Part shown: in pieces, positions 11,348 to 20,060 of the stretch | Numbering within the stretch: the first letter of the stretch is position 1 | Layout of the letters: each line of letters starts with the position of its first letter | Assembly: GCA_005772895.1 (NCBI GenBank) | Contig: SXIH01000052.1 | Location: 1 to 50,959 of the forward strand | Source: Bacteroidota bacterium | Lineage (GTDB): Bacteria > Bacteroidota > Bacteroidia > 2-12-FULL-35-15 | Direction: 5' to 3' | DNA length: 50,959 bases | Position numbers and translations under genes: made by a program | The notes under the pieces: model-generated | The model's database searches: none | Seen by the model: the letters and a program-made list of their open reading frames with translations, nothing else | What the model was told of the DNA's origin: nothing

Positions 11348-12730
11348 TTAAAATTTAGAACGGATTTTTCTTTTCATTCCGTATTCTTTGCTCAATTTCA
11401 CATTGTAGCGGAATGTCTCACGGTCCATGTCTTTCATATTATCAATCAGCAATGCATATTCTGATAATTGTTTGTCGAATTCACGTAAATAAACATTTTC
11501 TCCTACTTTTTTGAAATGCACATCTAAAATATCACGTGCTTCTTTCACTACAACTTTTGCTTCAGCATAATGCTCGGCATTTGCATTTTCTACTGCTTTG
11601 TCGTATAACTCCTGTGTGATTCCATGCGCATATCCTTCGCTTGCAGCATGATTATAACCTGTGTCGTATTCTTTGTCATCAGCCGCTTTTTTCATTTCAG
11701 ATTTTCTGAGGTCTGAAACAGTTACTAAAGGATCAACATTGGCATTGGAATACTCAATTGAACTTTCAATAGTAAGAGGTGATGATAATTTCCCTTTGGT
11801 TTTAAAACAGATCAAAATAGATTTTTGTTCTTCAGCAAAAAGATCGTTGAAACTTAATTCCAATACATTTCCTTTTAAGTTACTGCCGAAATTGAATGTT
11901 CTGTCGTACGTTAAATACTCTTCAGGAAATTTAATTTTCAAGATGGTGTTTTTTGCAATTACTTTCGACATTCCTTTTAGTTCTTCATTAAAGATTGCAG
12001 GCAATTTTTCAGGAGAGTAAATAAAATAATACAACCCGCCACCTTGTAAGGCAATTTTTGCCATTAAATTTTCATTGTAATCGTTCCCAACTCCAAAAGT
12101 AGAAATCGAGATATGGTTTTCTTCAAAATTACTTTTTGTAATAGCACACAATGCTTCAGGGTCGGTTAATCCCACATTTGGTAAACCATCAGAAAGTAAC
12201 ATCACACGATTCACCATTTCGGTTCCAATTAATTTTTTTGCGCTTTTCACTAACTCATATCCTTTGCGGATTCCACCTTCTAAATTTGTAGAACCGGCTG
12301 TAGCAATTTTATCAATTCGTTTTAACAAAGCATCTTTGTCTTCCAATCGTTGCGGATTAAGAAAAACTTCTACATCTGTATCATACAAAACAATAGAGAT
12401 CACATCGCGGCTATCTAAATTGTTCACCACATACTTCAAGGCTTCTTTTGCATATTTTAATTTATCTCCATCCATAGAACCACTTCTATCGAGTACAACG
12501 GAAATATTTAATGGAACATGTTCTTTTGTATCAGCCAAAGTTTTTTGCACTCCTTGCAGGTGGACATAGTAATAAATATTTCCGGCTTTATCAGGTAAAA
12601 AATTATTGACAGGTTCGGCTCTGAAGTAAACAGATCCGTTGGTTGCTAATGCTCCGTGGTGAACATTTTGAGCTATTGATGACAAAGCAATTATCATCGT
12701 CAGCATAAATAGTTTGATTTTAGTTTTCAT
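11348..12730 (-). CDS. exported von Willebrand factor A domain protein
   Basis: A 460-aa protein with a signal peptide (IKLFMLTMIIALSSIAQ) ending near residue 20. A beta-sandwich-like leader precedes a VWA domain at ~75-250 with a classical MIDAS: VVLDRSGSMDG, Thr in ATAGSTNLEGG and Asp in MLLSDGLPN. The C-terminal half looks like the extra beta-domain and helices of inter-alpha-inhibitor/YfbK-type VWA proteins. The end ..GMKRKIRSKF shares its last six residues with the neighbouring VWA protein. Its gene starts 8 nt after the outer-membrane-like gene stops, so this is one operon. Periplasmic or surface location is inferred. Confidence 0.88.
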   Translation of the reverse strand: MKTKIKLFMLTMIIALSSIAQNVHHGALATNGSVYFRAEPVNNFLPDKAGNIYYYVHLQGVQKTLADTKEHVPLNISVVLDRSGSMDGDKLKYAKEALKYVVNNLDSRDVISIVLYDTDVEVFLNPQRLEDKDALLKRIDKIATAGSTNLEGGIRKGYELVKSAKKLIGTEMVNRVMLLSDGLPNVGLTDPEALCAITKSNFEENHISISTFGVGNDYNENLMAKIALQGGGLYYFIYSPEKLPAIFNEELKGMSKVIAKNTILKIKFPEEYLTYDRTFNFGSNLKGNVLELSFNDLFAEEQKSILICFKTKGKLSSPLTIESSIEYSNANVDPLVTVSDLRKSEMKKAADDKEYDTGYNHAASEGYAHGITQELYDKAVENANAEHYAEAKVVVKEARDILDVHFKKVGENVYLREFDKQLSEYALLIDNMKDMDRETFRYNVKLSKEYGMKRKIRSKF

Positions 12731-12738
12731 GATAGTTT

Positions 12739-13578
12739 TTATTTAGGGTTTTTATTTTTATTTAATTGTTTTTTGATTTCTTTTTGTTTTTCCAGCAATT
12801 GTTTCTTTTTCTCTTCTGCATTTCCTTTATCAACTTCTCTCTCAATAGTAATTCGCGGAAGTTTTACACTTATCCCAATCCGGCAACGTAAACCAAAACT
12901 GATGTTATTGATATTGGTTCCGGTTTCTTTAAAAAATCCACTTCCGATTCCGGCATAAGGTTCCAATTCCATTTTTAAATGATTGTCGATTAAATAAAGT
13001 TGACTGCATAGTCCAACTGTTAAAGAATGTTGAAATGCTTGTTCGTTACTTTTGAAATTTGCCAGGAATGAAGTTTGATCAGCTCCACCGGCCGTAGTTG
13101 CGGAGAAAGTATTTCTACCTTCAAAAGAAGGCGTATAAGTTATTGAGAAGCCAAAATGAAGTTTTTGATTATTATAATGATGACGGAAGTTTTTAATGTA
13201 GCTTCTGATTGGACGACCATGAATCCATGTATAAGAAACAGGAAAACTCCAATAATCAATTTTCCCATTCACATTTGCTATTCCAAATTGATTACTTTCA
13301 GGAAAAGTGCCTTGCCATTCTTTTTGATAACTGATTTTACTCAATCCCATTCCAATGCCAATAAAACTTTTTCGTCCGACTGCAAATTGGTATGAACCAC
13401 CAATAAAATTTCCTTCGCAGCGATTTAGTTTTTCTGATAATCCGAATACTGTTTCACCAACTGATGGAAGTTTATATTGCGAAATGGAATAATCGAAATT
13501 CAGGAAATTACGTTGAGCCTGAATGGAGATTCCTAAAACTAGACTTAGGAAAAGAGCTGATAGGTGTTTTTTCGACAT
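12739..13578 (-). CDS. outer-membrane-like beta-barrel protein of unknown function
   Basis: 279 aa with an N-terminal export signal (LSALFLSLVLGISIQAQ). The body has strand-like segments with Gly and aromatic residues (FGFSITYTPSFEGR, HSLTVGLCSQLYLID, ISFGLRCRIGISV), as in porin-family or PorT-like small barrels. The last ~35 residues are a Lys/Glu/Gln-rich tail (NAEEKKKQLLEKQKEIKKQ) unlike an outer-membrane insertion signal, which may be a coiled coil. It is the first gene of the probable VWA/sigma operon. I do not recognise a named family. Confidence 0.6.
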   Translation of the reverse strand: MSKKHLSALFLSLVLGISIQAQRNFLNFDYSISQYKLPSVGETVFGLSEKLNRCEGNFIGGSYQFAVGRKSFIGIGMGLSKISYQKEWQGTFPESNQFGIANVNGKIDYWSFPVSYTWIHGRPIRSYIKNFRHHYNNQKLHFGFSITYTPSFEGRNTFSATTAGGADQTSFLANFKSNEQAFQHSLTVGLCSQLYLIDNHLKMELEPYAGIGSGFFKETGTNINNISFGLRCRIGISVKLPRITIEREVDKGNAEEKKKQLLEKQKEIKKQLNKNKNPK

Positions 13579-13682
13579 CGTTTTTTGTGTTGGATGTCAT
13601 AATAACACAAACAGGTAACAAATATTACAACTTGTTGATAACCAATAAATTAAAAGAATATTTTAGAATGGTGAAAGGTGAG

Positions 13683-14798
13683 TTAAATCAACGAAATAAG
13701 CTTTTTCACATTGCTTACATTTGAGAAATTTTCCAGAAGAATCGCTTCTCTTTTTTGTTGTTCCTGCATATCAAATTGCAATTCAAACAAACGTGAAATT
13801 TCTTTAGACATAGATTCAGGCGAATCCTGAATGGAACATAATTTTTCTAATCCGGTATTTGCAACCATTGGAGAATTTACAATACAATGTCTGCCTGTGA
13901 ACAGCGCAACCAACAATTTTAATTTTATTCCCGTTGCTTGGAATGTCGGCAATACATTTATTTGTGCTGTTTTGATAAGTTCATCAATCTCATGTGTATT
14001 GATATTTGCTTTTATACTAATGTGTGAATAATTCGATACAGCAGAGATTAATTCTTTGGATGGTTTTCTTCCGGCAATGATCAATGGAACTTTTATTTTT
14101 GAAAAAACCTGGTTCACCAAATACAAAGCAGCTTCATTGTTTTCACCTACTTCCAAGTTTCCATGATACAAACAAAACTTTCCTTTTCCTTCGTTTATTT
14201 TTACTTCTTCATTCGGATGAAAAGCGGTAATATGATGCACATTTTTATATCTGGAAGAAAGCGCTTTTGCATCTGCAGAAGAAATAGCAGCAATAGCATC
14301 TGCTTTTTTTAAGATTTTTTCAAATCTTTCCAATTTCTTTCCCTCTGTTTTGAAATAGATTTTTTTGAAAACCGATTTTTCTACTTTCTGAAGATTTTTA
14401 TAATACTCGTGTTCGATATTATGTGTCCGGACAATTTTTATTCTTCCCATCAAACGATTATCATTCAAATGAAAACAAGAATGCAGTCCTTCAAACAAAA
14501 TCGGATAAGTGTCACGCAACAAATTTTCCATTAACTTTTCGGAAGAACGTGTTACAACTACAAAAGGTAAGGTGCTTAACAACAACGACTTGCTCATGTT
14601 GCGTTTGTAGTAATACACCTTTTCGCAAATACTTTCTAAGCTCAATGCTTCTGCTCTACCATATTCGAAACAATGCAAATGAACTTTTACTCCCTGAGTA
14701 TGCAATGCTTTGATTTTATAAAACACGTCAATCACACCGCCATAATTGGCCGGATAAGGAACATCAAAAGAAATGATATGTAGGTATTTTTCAGTCAT
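13683..14798 (-). CDS. glycosyltransferase, GT4-like
   Basis: About 371 aa from the Met at 14798, chosen because the family starts with a strand followed by FDVPYPANYGGVIDVFY. An upstream Met at 14819 adds seven basic residues and would lie inside a repeat element. The N-terminal Rossmann half has the Gly-Gly loop and the conserved RTHNIEHEYY. The C-terminal half carries CLYHGNLEVGENN and a nucleotide-sugar region (VLPTFQATGIKLKLLVAL) in place of the common E-x7-E. GT-B enzymes of this type transfer sugars from nucleotide donors in surface polysaccharide synthesis. The next minus-strand gene upstream is also a glycosyltransferase; a hairpin repeat sits between them. Confidence 0.8.
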   Translation of the reverse strand: MTEKYLHIISFDVPYPANYGGVIDVFYKIKALHTQGVKVHLHCFEYGRAEALSLESICEKVYYYKRNMSKSLLLSTLPFVVVTRSSEKLMENLLRDTYPILFEGLHSCFHLNDNRLMGRIKIVRTHNIEHEYYKNLQKVEKSVFKKIYFKTEGKKLERFEKILKKADAIAAISSADAKALSSRYKNVHHITAFHPNEEVKINEGKGKFCLYHGNLEVGENNEAALYLVNQVFSKIKVPLIIAGRKPSKELISAVSNYSHISIKANINTHEIDELIKTAQINVLPTFQATGIKLKLLVALFTGRHCIVNSPMVANTGLEKLCSIQDSPESMSKEISRLFELQFDMQEQQKREAILLENFSNVSNVKKLISLI

Positions 14799-14821
14799 TA
14801 AGTTTTTCTTCCGCTTCATTT

Positions 14822-14865
14822 CCTTCTCCTATTGGAGAAGGTGGCCGCAACGCGGACGGATGAGG
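14822..14865. repeat. hairpin repeat between glycosyltransferases
   Basis: The perfect inverted repeat CCTTCTCC (14822-14829)/GGAGAAGG (14833-14840) is followed by GTGGCCGCAACGCGGACGG, which holds a second small stem (CCGC/GCGG), and then ATGAGG. The shape resembles the dispersed CTCTCC-TTT-GGAGAG..GGTGAGG intergenic repeats seen in many Bacteroidota. A related piece lies at 25530-25555. It may end transcription or stabilise mRNA ends. Confidence 0.6.
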
Positions 14866-15987
14866 TCATAAGAATTTCGAGTAAACTTCAACCAAAACCT
14901 TCTCCTCGTTTTCCCAATTCAATTTTTCGGATGCAATTTTAGTGTTTTTTTTCCACAAAGCAGCTTTATTTTCGTCTCGTAGAATACCATTTATTTTATC
15001 TGCAATGTGCTTAGGTTCATGTGATGCAATACAATCGCCTATTTCGTATTCATCAATTATTTTTTTAATCTCTACAAGGCTGGAAGACAATACTGGAACA
15101 CCCGCATGAATATAATCGAACAACTTATTTGGTAAACTATACTTATAATTAATATTTGTGTCTTTATCTAAAGTTAAGCCTAAATCCGCATGACGGGTAT
15201 ATTGAATCAATTTTTGAAATGGAACTTTGCCGATGAATTTAACTTTACTGTCCAATTTCAAATCATTCACCATTTTTTTTAACACTTCCATCACATCACC
15301 GCTACCTATTATAAGAAGAATTGCATTTTCAACATATTGCATTGCTTGCACAGCCTCCTCTACTCCTCTATCAATATTAATACCTGCTCCTTGCAATACT
15401 ATTATTTTTTTATCTGAAGGAATCCCTAATTGTTCTTTACTAACGTTTTCAATTTTAGTTTGATTTGAAAGTAGTGGAATATTCCTAACCACTTTCACAT
15501 CAACCTTATATTCTTCTGAATAAATTTTTCCAATAGAATCATTCACCGTAAATACATATTTCAGTTTCGGAAATATTTTACGCTCGATATTTTTCCATAT
15601 ATTTTTTTTCTTAGGATTATTTTGCAATTCCGGAACTTCACAAAACAATTCGTGACTATCATAAACTAAATAAGTTGATTTCAATTTCGAAATCTTATAA
15701 TTTGACCAAAGTGTATCTAAGTCGTTTGCAACCAAAACATCAGCTTTGTGAAACAGCAAATAAAGAAACAGCCGGAATTGATATTCTGCATAAAAAAATG
15801 GTCCTTTTTCAAAGAGAAGAAACATTCTTTTAGTTTTATAGGACCTTTCAGCCAAAGGCAAGCTCGCTCTTTGCTGACGTCCAATCAAAGTAACATCAAA
15901 ACCCAGCTTCTCCAAAGTAGTGCATACCTTGTGAACTCGCTGATCGGTACTTAAATCGTTTATAACTGAAACAATGGCTTTTTTCAC
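14866..15987 (-). CDS. glycosyltransferase, GT4 family
   Basis: A 373-aa GT-B glycosyltransferase. The N-terminus MKKAIVSVINDLSTDQRVHK is typical of GT4 enzymes of Bacteroidota (N-D-L-x-x-D-x-R-V). DVLVANDLDTLW and VYDSHELF are the conserved acceptor-side motifs. The C-terminal GT1 domain has IVLQGAGINIDRGVEEAVQAM and the donor-binding KYSLPNKLFDYIHAGVPVLSS, with the K-x-x-D-Y-x-x-A-G-x-P signature. It acts at the cytoplasmic membrane in capsule, LPS or exopolysaccharide assembly; the sugar is unknown. It is transcribed ahead of the other glycosyltransferase. Confidence 0.88.
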   Translation of the reverse strand: MKKAIVSVINDLSTDQRVHKVCTTLEKLGFDVTLIGRQQRASLPLAERSYKTKRMFLLFEKGPFFYAEYQFRLFLYLLFHKADVLVANDLDTLWSNYKISKLKSTYLVYDSHELFCEVPELQNNPKKKNIWKNIERKIFPKLKYVFTVNDSIGKIYSEEYKVDVKVVRNIPLLSNQTKIENVSKEQLGIPSDKKIIVLQGAGINIDRGVEEAVQAMQYVENAILLIIGSGDVMEVLKKMVNDLKLDSKVKFIGKVPFQKLIQYTRHADLGLTLDKDTNINYKYSLPNKLFDYIHAGVPVLSSSLVEIKKIIDEYEIGDCIASHEPKHIADKINGILRDENKAALWKKNTKIASEKLNWENEEKVLVEVYSKFL

Positions 15988-16008
15988 TATGCTAAGATAT
16001 GGAAAAAG

Positions 16009-16041
16009 GTGATTGAGTGATTAGGTGATTAAGTGATTAGG
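16009..16041. repeat. 8-bp tandem repeat, four units
   Basis: Four consecutive copies of GTGATTRR (GTGATTGA, GTGATTAG, GTGATTAA, GTGATTAG) lie in the gap between the divergent glycosyltransferase and murB genes. The period is 8 bp, with variation only in the last two bases. The number of units may vary between strains. Confidence 0.75.
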
Positions 16042-16121
16042 AGGACACCATGCCTTGCGGGGTTAGAAACAACATCCCACTAGGGCTGCTATAATGAAAA
16101 AAATTATTGCTAAATTTGGAT

Positions 16122-17138
16122 ATGAAAATCCTGGAATACCAGTCTTTAAAAAAACTCAACACTTTTGGCATTGATGTTACGGCAAAATACTTTGTCGAAT
16201 TCTCTAGCATCGAAGATATTCAGGAAATTTTATCCAATCCTAAATTTTTAAATACAAAAAAATTAATTCTGGGTGGAGGAAGCAATTTATTGTTTACTCA
16301 GAATTTTGACGGATTAGTTTTAAAAAATAATCTCAAAGGAATTAAACTGATTAAAGAAGATGCGGATTTCTATTATGTAAAATCTGCAGCAGGTGAAGTA
16401 TGGCACGACTTTGTGATGCATTGTATAAAAAACAATTATGCCGGGCTAGAAAACTTATCCTTAATTCCAGGAAACGTTGGTGCAAGTCCGATGCAAAACA
16501 TTGGAGCATACGGAGTAGAAATCAAAGATGTATTTTATGAATTGGAAGCATTCAGTATTGCTGATAAAACCATCCGTACATTTTCTAAAACAGAATGTAA
16601 ATTTGGTTACCGGGAAAGTGTTTTCAAGCATGAGTTAAAAAATAAATACATCATTACTTCTGTTACTTTCAAACTTTTAAAAAATCCAAAGTTTAATACC
16701 AGCTATGGCGCTATAGAAACGGAATTGAAGGCAATGGGAATAATCGAAAAAAGTATTCGAACAATCAGTAAAGCAGTTTGCAATATCCGAAACAGTAAAC
16801 TTCCTAATCCTGCAGAAATTGGAAACGCTGGCAGTTTTTTCAAAAACCCTGAAGTAGTGAGAGGGAAATACGAATTCCTTAAAACAAAATATCCGAATAT
16901 TGTTGGTTACGAATTAGAAAACGGAAATGTAAAGTTGGCTGCTGGCTGGCTAATTGAACAAACTGGGTGGAAAGGAAAAACAGTTGGTGATGCAGGTGTA
17001 CACAAACTACAAGCATTGGTTTTGGTAAATTACGGAAATGCAAAAGGGAATGAAATTTTTGATTTATCAACCAAAGTTTTAGAATCGGTAAAGGAAAAAT
17101 TTGGAGTTGAACTGGAACGCGAGGTAAATATTATCTGA
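16122..17138 (+). CDS. murB: UDP-N-acetylenolpyruvoylglucosamine reductase (MurB)
   Basis: Reduces UDP-GlcNAc-enolpyruvate to UDP-MurNAc with NADPH and FAD, the second committed step of peptidoglycan synthesis. About 338 aa. FAD-binding motifs: ILGGGSNLLF and LIPGNVGASPMQNIGAYGVE. Catalytic landmarks: Arg in FGYRESVFK, Ser in NAGSFFKNP and Glu in the C-terminal VELEREV. AAGWLIEQTGWKGKTVGDAGVH is the long-form C-terminal domain. I chose the ATG at 16122 rather than the in-frame TTG at 16107. A TAAATTTG box (exact TAnnTTTG) occupies 16111-16118, so the transcript could be nearly leaderless (inference). Confidence 0.94.
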   Translation: MKILEYQSLKKLNTFGIDVTAKYFVEFSSIEDIQEILSNPKFLNTKKLILGGGSNLLFTQNFDGLVLKNNLKGIKLIKEDADFYYVKSAAGEVWHDFVMHCIKNNYAGLENLSLIPGNVGASPMQNIGAYGVEIKDVFYELEAFSIADKTIRTFSKTECKFGYRESVFKHELKNKYIITSVTFKLLKNPKFNTSYGAIETELKAMGIIEKSIRTISKAVCNIRNSKLPNPAEIGNAGSFFKNPEVVRGKYEFLKTKYPNIVGYELENGNVKLAAGWLIEQTGWKGKTVGDAGVHKLQALVLVNYGNAKGNEIFDLSTKVLESVKEKFGVELEREVNII

Positions 17139-17654
17139 TTACTCTTTCAAATATTTTTCTTTGATCACATTCATGTGATGAGTTGCATGACCTGCAATCA
17201 TAAATAACAAAGCACGTACAGAAACATCCAATTTGTTTGCTACTCCCATCTGGCTCAATGCTTCTTCGTCCCATGTTTTAAACAAAGCTAAATTTGCTTC
17301 ACGTACAATTGCAAATTCGTGTCCCAAACTATATAAAGTTTGTTTTGAAAAATTTGCATTGGCAACATAAAAATTTTCATCATAACCAGGCAAAGGAGTT
17401 TTATCTTTTCTGGCAAAACGCATAGCACGATAACCCAAAACTCTTTCTGTGTCAATAATGTGACCGATAATTTCTTTAATCGTCCATTTACCTTCTGCAT
17501 AAGCGAAATCCTCTTTCTCTTCAGGAATTTCTGAAATAATAGCTTGGATATCTATAACCTGATCGCGCAACTCTTTAATAATGTTATCCGTTTTAACATT
17601 GTCTACATAATTTTTGTAGAAAGATGGATACTCGTTTGGCTGCGGACGTTTCAT
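17139..17654 (-). CDS. DinB-family protein
   Basis: A 171-aa four-helix-bundle protein of the DinB/YfiT metalloenzyme-like superfamily. The metal-ligand pattern is visible: His in EIIGHIIDTERV and the pair in the C-terminal AGHATHHMNVIKEKYL, with RFARKDKTPLPGYDE between them. Members are often thiol-dependent transferases or of unknown function. The gene starts 4 nt after the peptidase stop on the same strand, so they are co-transcribed. It converges with murB, whose stop codon abuts it. Confidence 0.88.
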   Translation of the reverse strand: MKRPQPNEYPSFYKNYVDNVKTDNIIKELRDQVIDIQAIISEIPEEKEDFAYAEGKWTIKEIIGHIIDTERVLGYRAMRFARKDKTPLPGYDENFYVANANFSKQTLYSLGHEFAIVREANLALFKTWDEEALSQMGVANKLDVSVRALLFMIAGHATHHMNVIKEKYLKE

Positions 17655-17658
17655 TAAC

Positions 17659-19383
17659 TTATAATTTATCTAATTCGTTTTTAACAAAATCTGCTAACTC
17701 TTTTACATAAGCTTGAGAAAAATTAAAATCGATTCCTGCAGTTTTATAAATTTCAGGAATTGATTTTGTATAACCCAACCTCAATGCTGCTTCATACGCA
17801 TCTAGTGCTTTATCAGGATTGGTTTTATAATTGCGCCAAACAGCAATGGCTCCTAATTGTGCCATTCCGTATTCAATATAATAAAAAGGAACTTCGTAAA
17901 TATGTAATTGACTTTGCCAACCTCTTGCTCTCACATCATCCAAACCTGTATAATCAATTTCTTTGCTGGTGAATTGGTCAATCACTTTTTTCCAATTATT
18001 CATTCGCTCTTCAACACTATGGTTTGGATTTTCATAAACCCAATGTTGAAATTTATCAACTGCTGCAATCCACAATAACGTTTTTAATGATTTATCTAGC
18101 TGTTCTTTTTTTGCGCGTTTTAAATCATCTTCATTATTAAAAAACACTTCCCAATGTTCCATAGAAATTAATTCCATTGCCATAGAAGCTAGTTCTGCAA
18201 CTTCAGAAGGAGCACTTTTAAAATCAGTAATTGGTAAATCTCTTGTTACAAAGGAATGAATTGCATGTCCGCCTTCATGAACCATTGTCACCATATCTCT
18301 ATGAGTTCCTACAGAGTTCATAAAAATAAAGGGAACACCAATTTCATACAACGGGTAATTATAACCTCCTGGTGCTTTTCCAATTCGGGAATCCAAATCC
18401 AGATATCCCATTGTTTTCATAATTTCTAAATAGTCGCCAAAATCGGAGCGCACTTTATCAAAACAAGCAATTGATTTATCCGTTAATTCTTCTGCACTGG
18501 TAAATGGTTTTAAAGCTGGTTTTCCTTCTTCATCTACTTCGGTATCCCATGGCTTTAACACATCCAGGTTCATCAATTTTTTTCTTTCTCTATCTGATGC
18601 TTCAGCCAATGGAAGAATTTCTTTAGCAATTGATTCATGAAAATCAAAACAATCCTGAATAGAATAATCAAACCTTCCCAGTTCCTCAAATTTATAATCT
18701 CTGTAATTTTTAAATCCTGCATTTACTGCAACTTGATGACGCAATTGAATCAACTCAGTAAACAATTCGTTCATAGCATCTGTATCAACATTTCTTCGTT
18801 TCTGAATTTTTTGATACACCTCTTCACGGATTTTTCTATTCACATCTTTCATTAAACTGGAAGCCATTTGCAAAGTAATTTCTTTGCCTTCCCACTCAAT
18901 GGTCATAGCAGCTGAAATAGCTCCATATTTCTGCGATTCAATTCCGATTTTTGTTTGCAATGGAATATTTTCTTCACGATATAATTCCAAAGCTTTTTTT
19001 ATTCCACGTATATATATACGGTATTTTTCCTGATCTAACTCTTTTAAAAAAGGAGAGTTGACCAATTTTATATTCAGTTCATTACTGTAAGGAGCAATGT
19101 GTGGATCAATTTCAGAAACGAAAAAATTGTAAGAATCAGTCAATGCCTGATCAGCAGTATCACAGGTCATTTTAATATAACGCCAGGCAAAATCTTCACT
19201 CAACACCGCTTCAAGTTCACTTCTATCAATCATCCACTGTTCTAATTCTTTAGCAGAATTAATTTTTCGTTCTTTTAGATCAATAAAAAAGGATTCGATT
19301 CTTTTCCAAGAATCAATTGTTAAGTCTTGAGGAAGGAAGTGCCGAATAGGTTTCGTTGGAATAGCAACCTGTTTAGTCTTCAT
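17659..19383 (-). CDS. pepF: M3-family oligoendopeptidase (PepF-like)
   Basis: A 574-aa cytoplasmic zinc metallopeptidase. The catalytic motif HEGGHAIH lies at about residues 369-376 (zinc ligands His369 and His373, general base Glu370). The third ligand Glu lies in the following APSEVAELASMAMEL helix. The C-terminal YIEYGMAQLGAIAVWRNYK is typical of PepF-type enzymes. M3 peptidases degrade short oligopeptides. There is no signal peptide, so it is intracellular. The gene is the first of a two-gene unit with the DinB gene. Confidence 0.93.
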   Translation of the reverse strand: MKTKQVAIPTKPIRHFLPQDLTIDSWKRIESFFIDLKERKINSAKELEQWMIDRSELEAVLSEDFAWRYIKMTCDTADQALTDSYNFFVSEIDPHIAPYSNELNIKLVNSPFLKELDQEKYRIYIRGIKKALELYREENIPLQTKIGIESQKYGAISAAMTIEWEGKEITLQMASSLMKDVNRKIREEVYQKIQKRRNVDTDAMNELFTELIQLRHQVAVNAGFKNYRDYKFEELGRFDYSIQDCFDFHESIAKEILPLAEASDRERKKLMNLDVLKPWDTEVDEEGKPALKPFTSAEELTDKSIACFDKVRSDFGDYLEIMKTMGYLDLDSRIGKAPGGYNYPLYEIGVPFIFMNSVGTHRDMVTMVHEGGHAIHSFVTRDLPITDFKSAPSEVAELASMAMELISMEHWEVFFNNEDDLKRAKKEQLDKSLKTLLWIAAVDKFQHWVYENPNHSVEERMNNWKKVIDQFTSKEIDYTGLDDVRARGWQSQLHIYEVPFYYIEYGMAQLGAIAVWRNYKTNPDKALDAYEAALRLGYTKSIPEIYKTAGIDFNFSQAYVKELADFVKNELDKL

Positions 19384-19467
19384 AAAAAATGTTTGATAAG
19401 CTATGTTGAATCCGATACGTTGGGAGACAATCGAAAAGCAACAATTAAAATTAGAAAATAATTAAAA

Positions 19468-19497
19468 AAATCCGGTGCTTACGCTACTCCGGATTTT
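19468..19497 (-). terminator. Rho-independent terminator overlapping the DUF5606 stop
   Basis: Stem AAATCCGG (19468-19475)/CCGGATTT (19489-19496), followed on the minus strand by seven T. The stop codon of the DUF5606 gene (19479-19481) is in the loop and its last codons form one arm, so coding end and terminator are merged. Confidence 0.8.
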
Positions 19498-20012
19498 CTT
19501 ACGCCTTGTACTTTAACTTTTGAGCTTGCAGTTTTTACAGTTTTTGGTCCGGTATCTTTAACCGTTTTAACTGCACCTTTTGCATCGGCCAAATTTTTAA
19601 GTTTTAATTTTTCAGCTTCTGTCTCTTCTTTCTTCTCTAACAATCCATCTTTTTGAAGTGAATTATACCAACTCAATACTTTTTTGATATCAGAAACATA
19701 AACTCGTTCTTCATCATATTCAGCAAAAGCTGCTTTGAAATATTTTTTCAACTCAGCATCAGCCGATTTATGATCGATACATGCTGCGCCTTTTTCTTTG
19801 TCGTAAATTTTTTGAAATACGTCTTTCAAAGGCACATCATCACCTGTTGAGTAAATGCTTACATCTTCTAATGCACTAATCTTGTGAGTAGAAAAAGCCT
19901 GTACTCTTTTTTTGTCGATTAATGATTCAACAATTAATCCGTTTTTTGTTTGAGCGATAACTTTAAAAAGTCCGCTCATTCCTGCAATTGCAATAATTCC
20001 ACTTAAATCCAT
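19479..20012 (-). CDS. DUF5606 domain protein
   Basis: 177 aa. The N-terminal ~130 residues start MDLSGIIAIAGMSGLFKVIAQ and continue to a conserved FQKIYDKEKG region, matching DUF5606, a family of unknown function confined largely to Bacteroidota. The C-terminal ~45 residues are Lys/Ala/Thr-rich and probably disordered, as is usual for the family. There is no signal peptide, so it is cytoplasmic. The N-terminal part looks like a small SH3- or KOW-like beta-barrel (inference). It is separated by 48 nt from the upstream secreted protease and ends in its own terminator. Confidence 0.88.
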   Translation of the reverse strand: MDLSGIIAIAGMSGLFKVIAQTKNGLIVESLIDKKRVQAFSTHKISALEDVSIYSTGDDVPLKDVFQKIYDKEKGAACIDHKSADAELKKYFKAAFAEYDEERVYVSDIKKVLSWYNSLQKDGLLEKKEETEAEKLKLKNLADAKGAVKTVKDTGPKTVKTASSKVKVQGVRKSGVA

Positions 20013-20060
20013 AGTTCTTTTTTAATTGAGGCACAAATGTAAAAAAATATTGATTGTGAT

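Noticed and set aside
16107..16121. TTG start for murB giving five extra residues
   Set aside because: The residues lie over a TAAATTTG promoter-like box and are not part of MurB; the ATG at 16122 is better.
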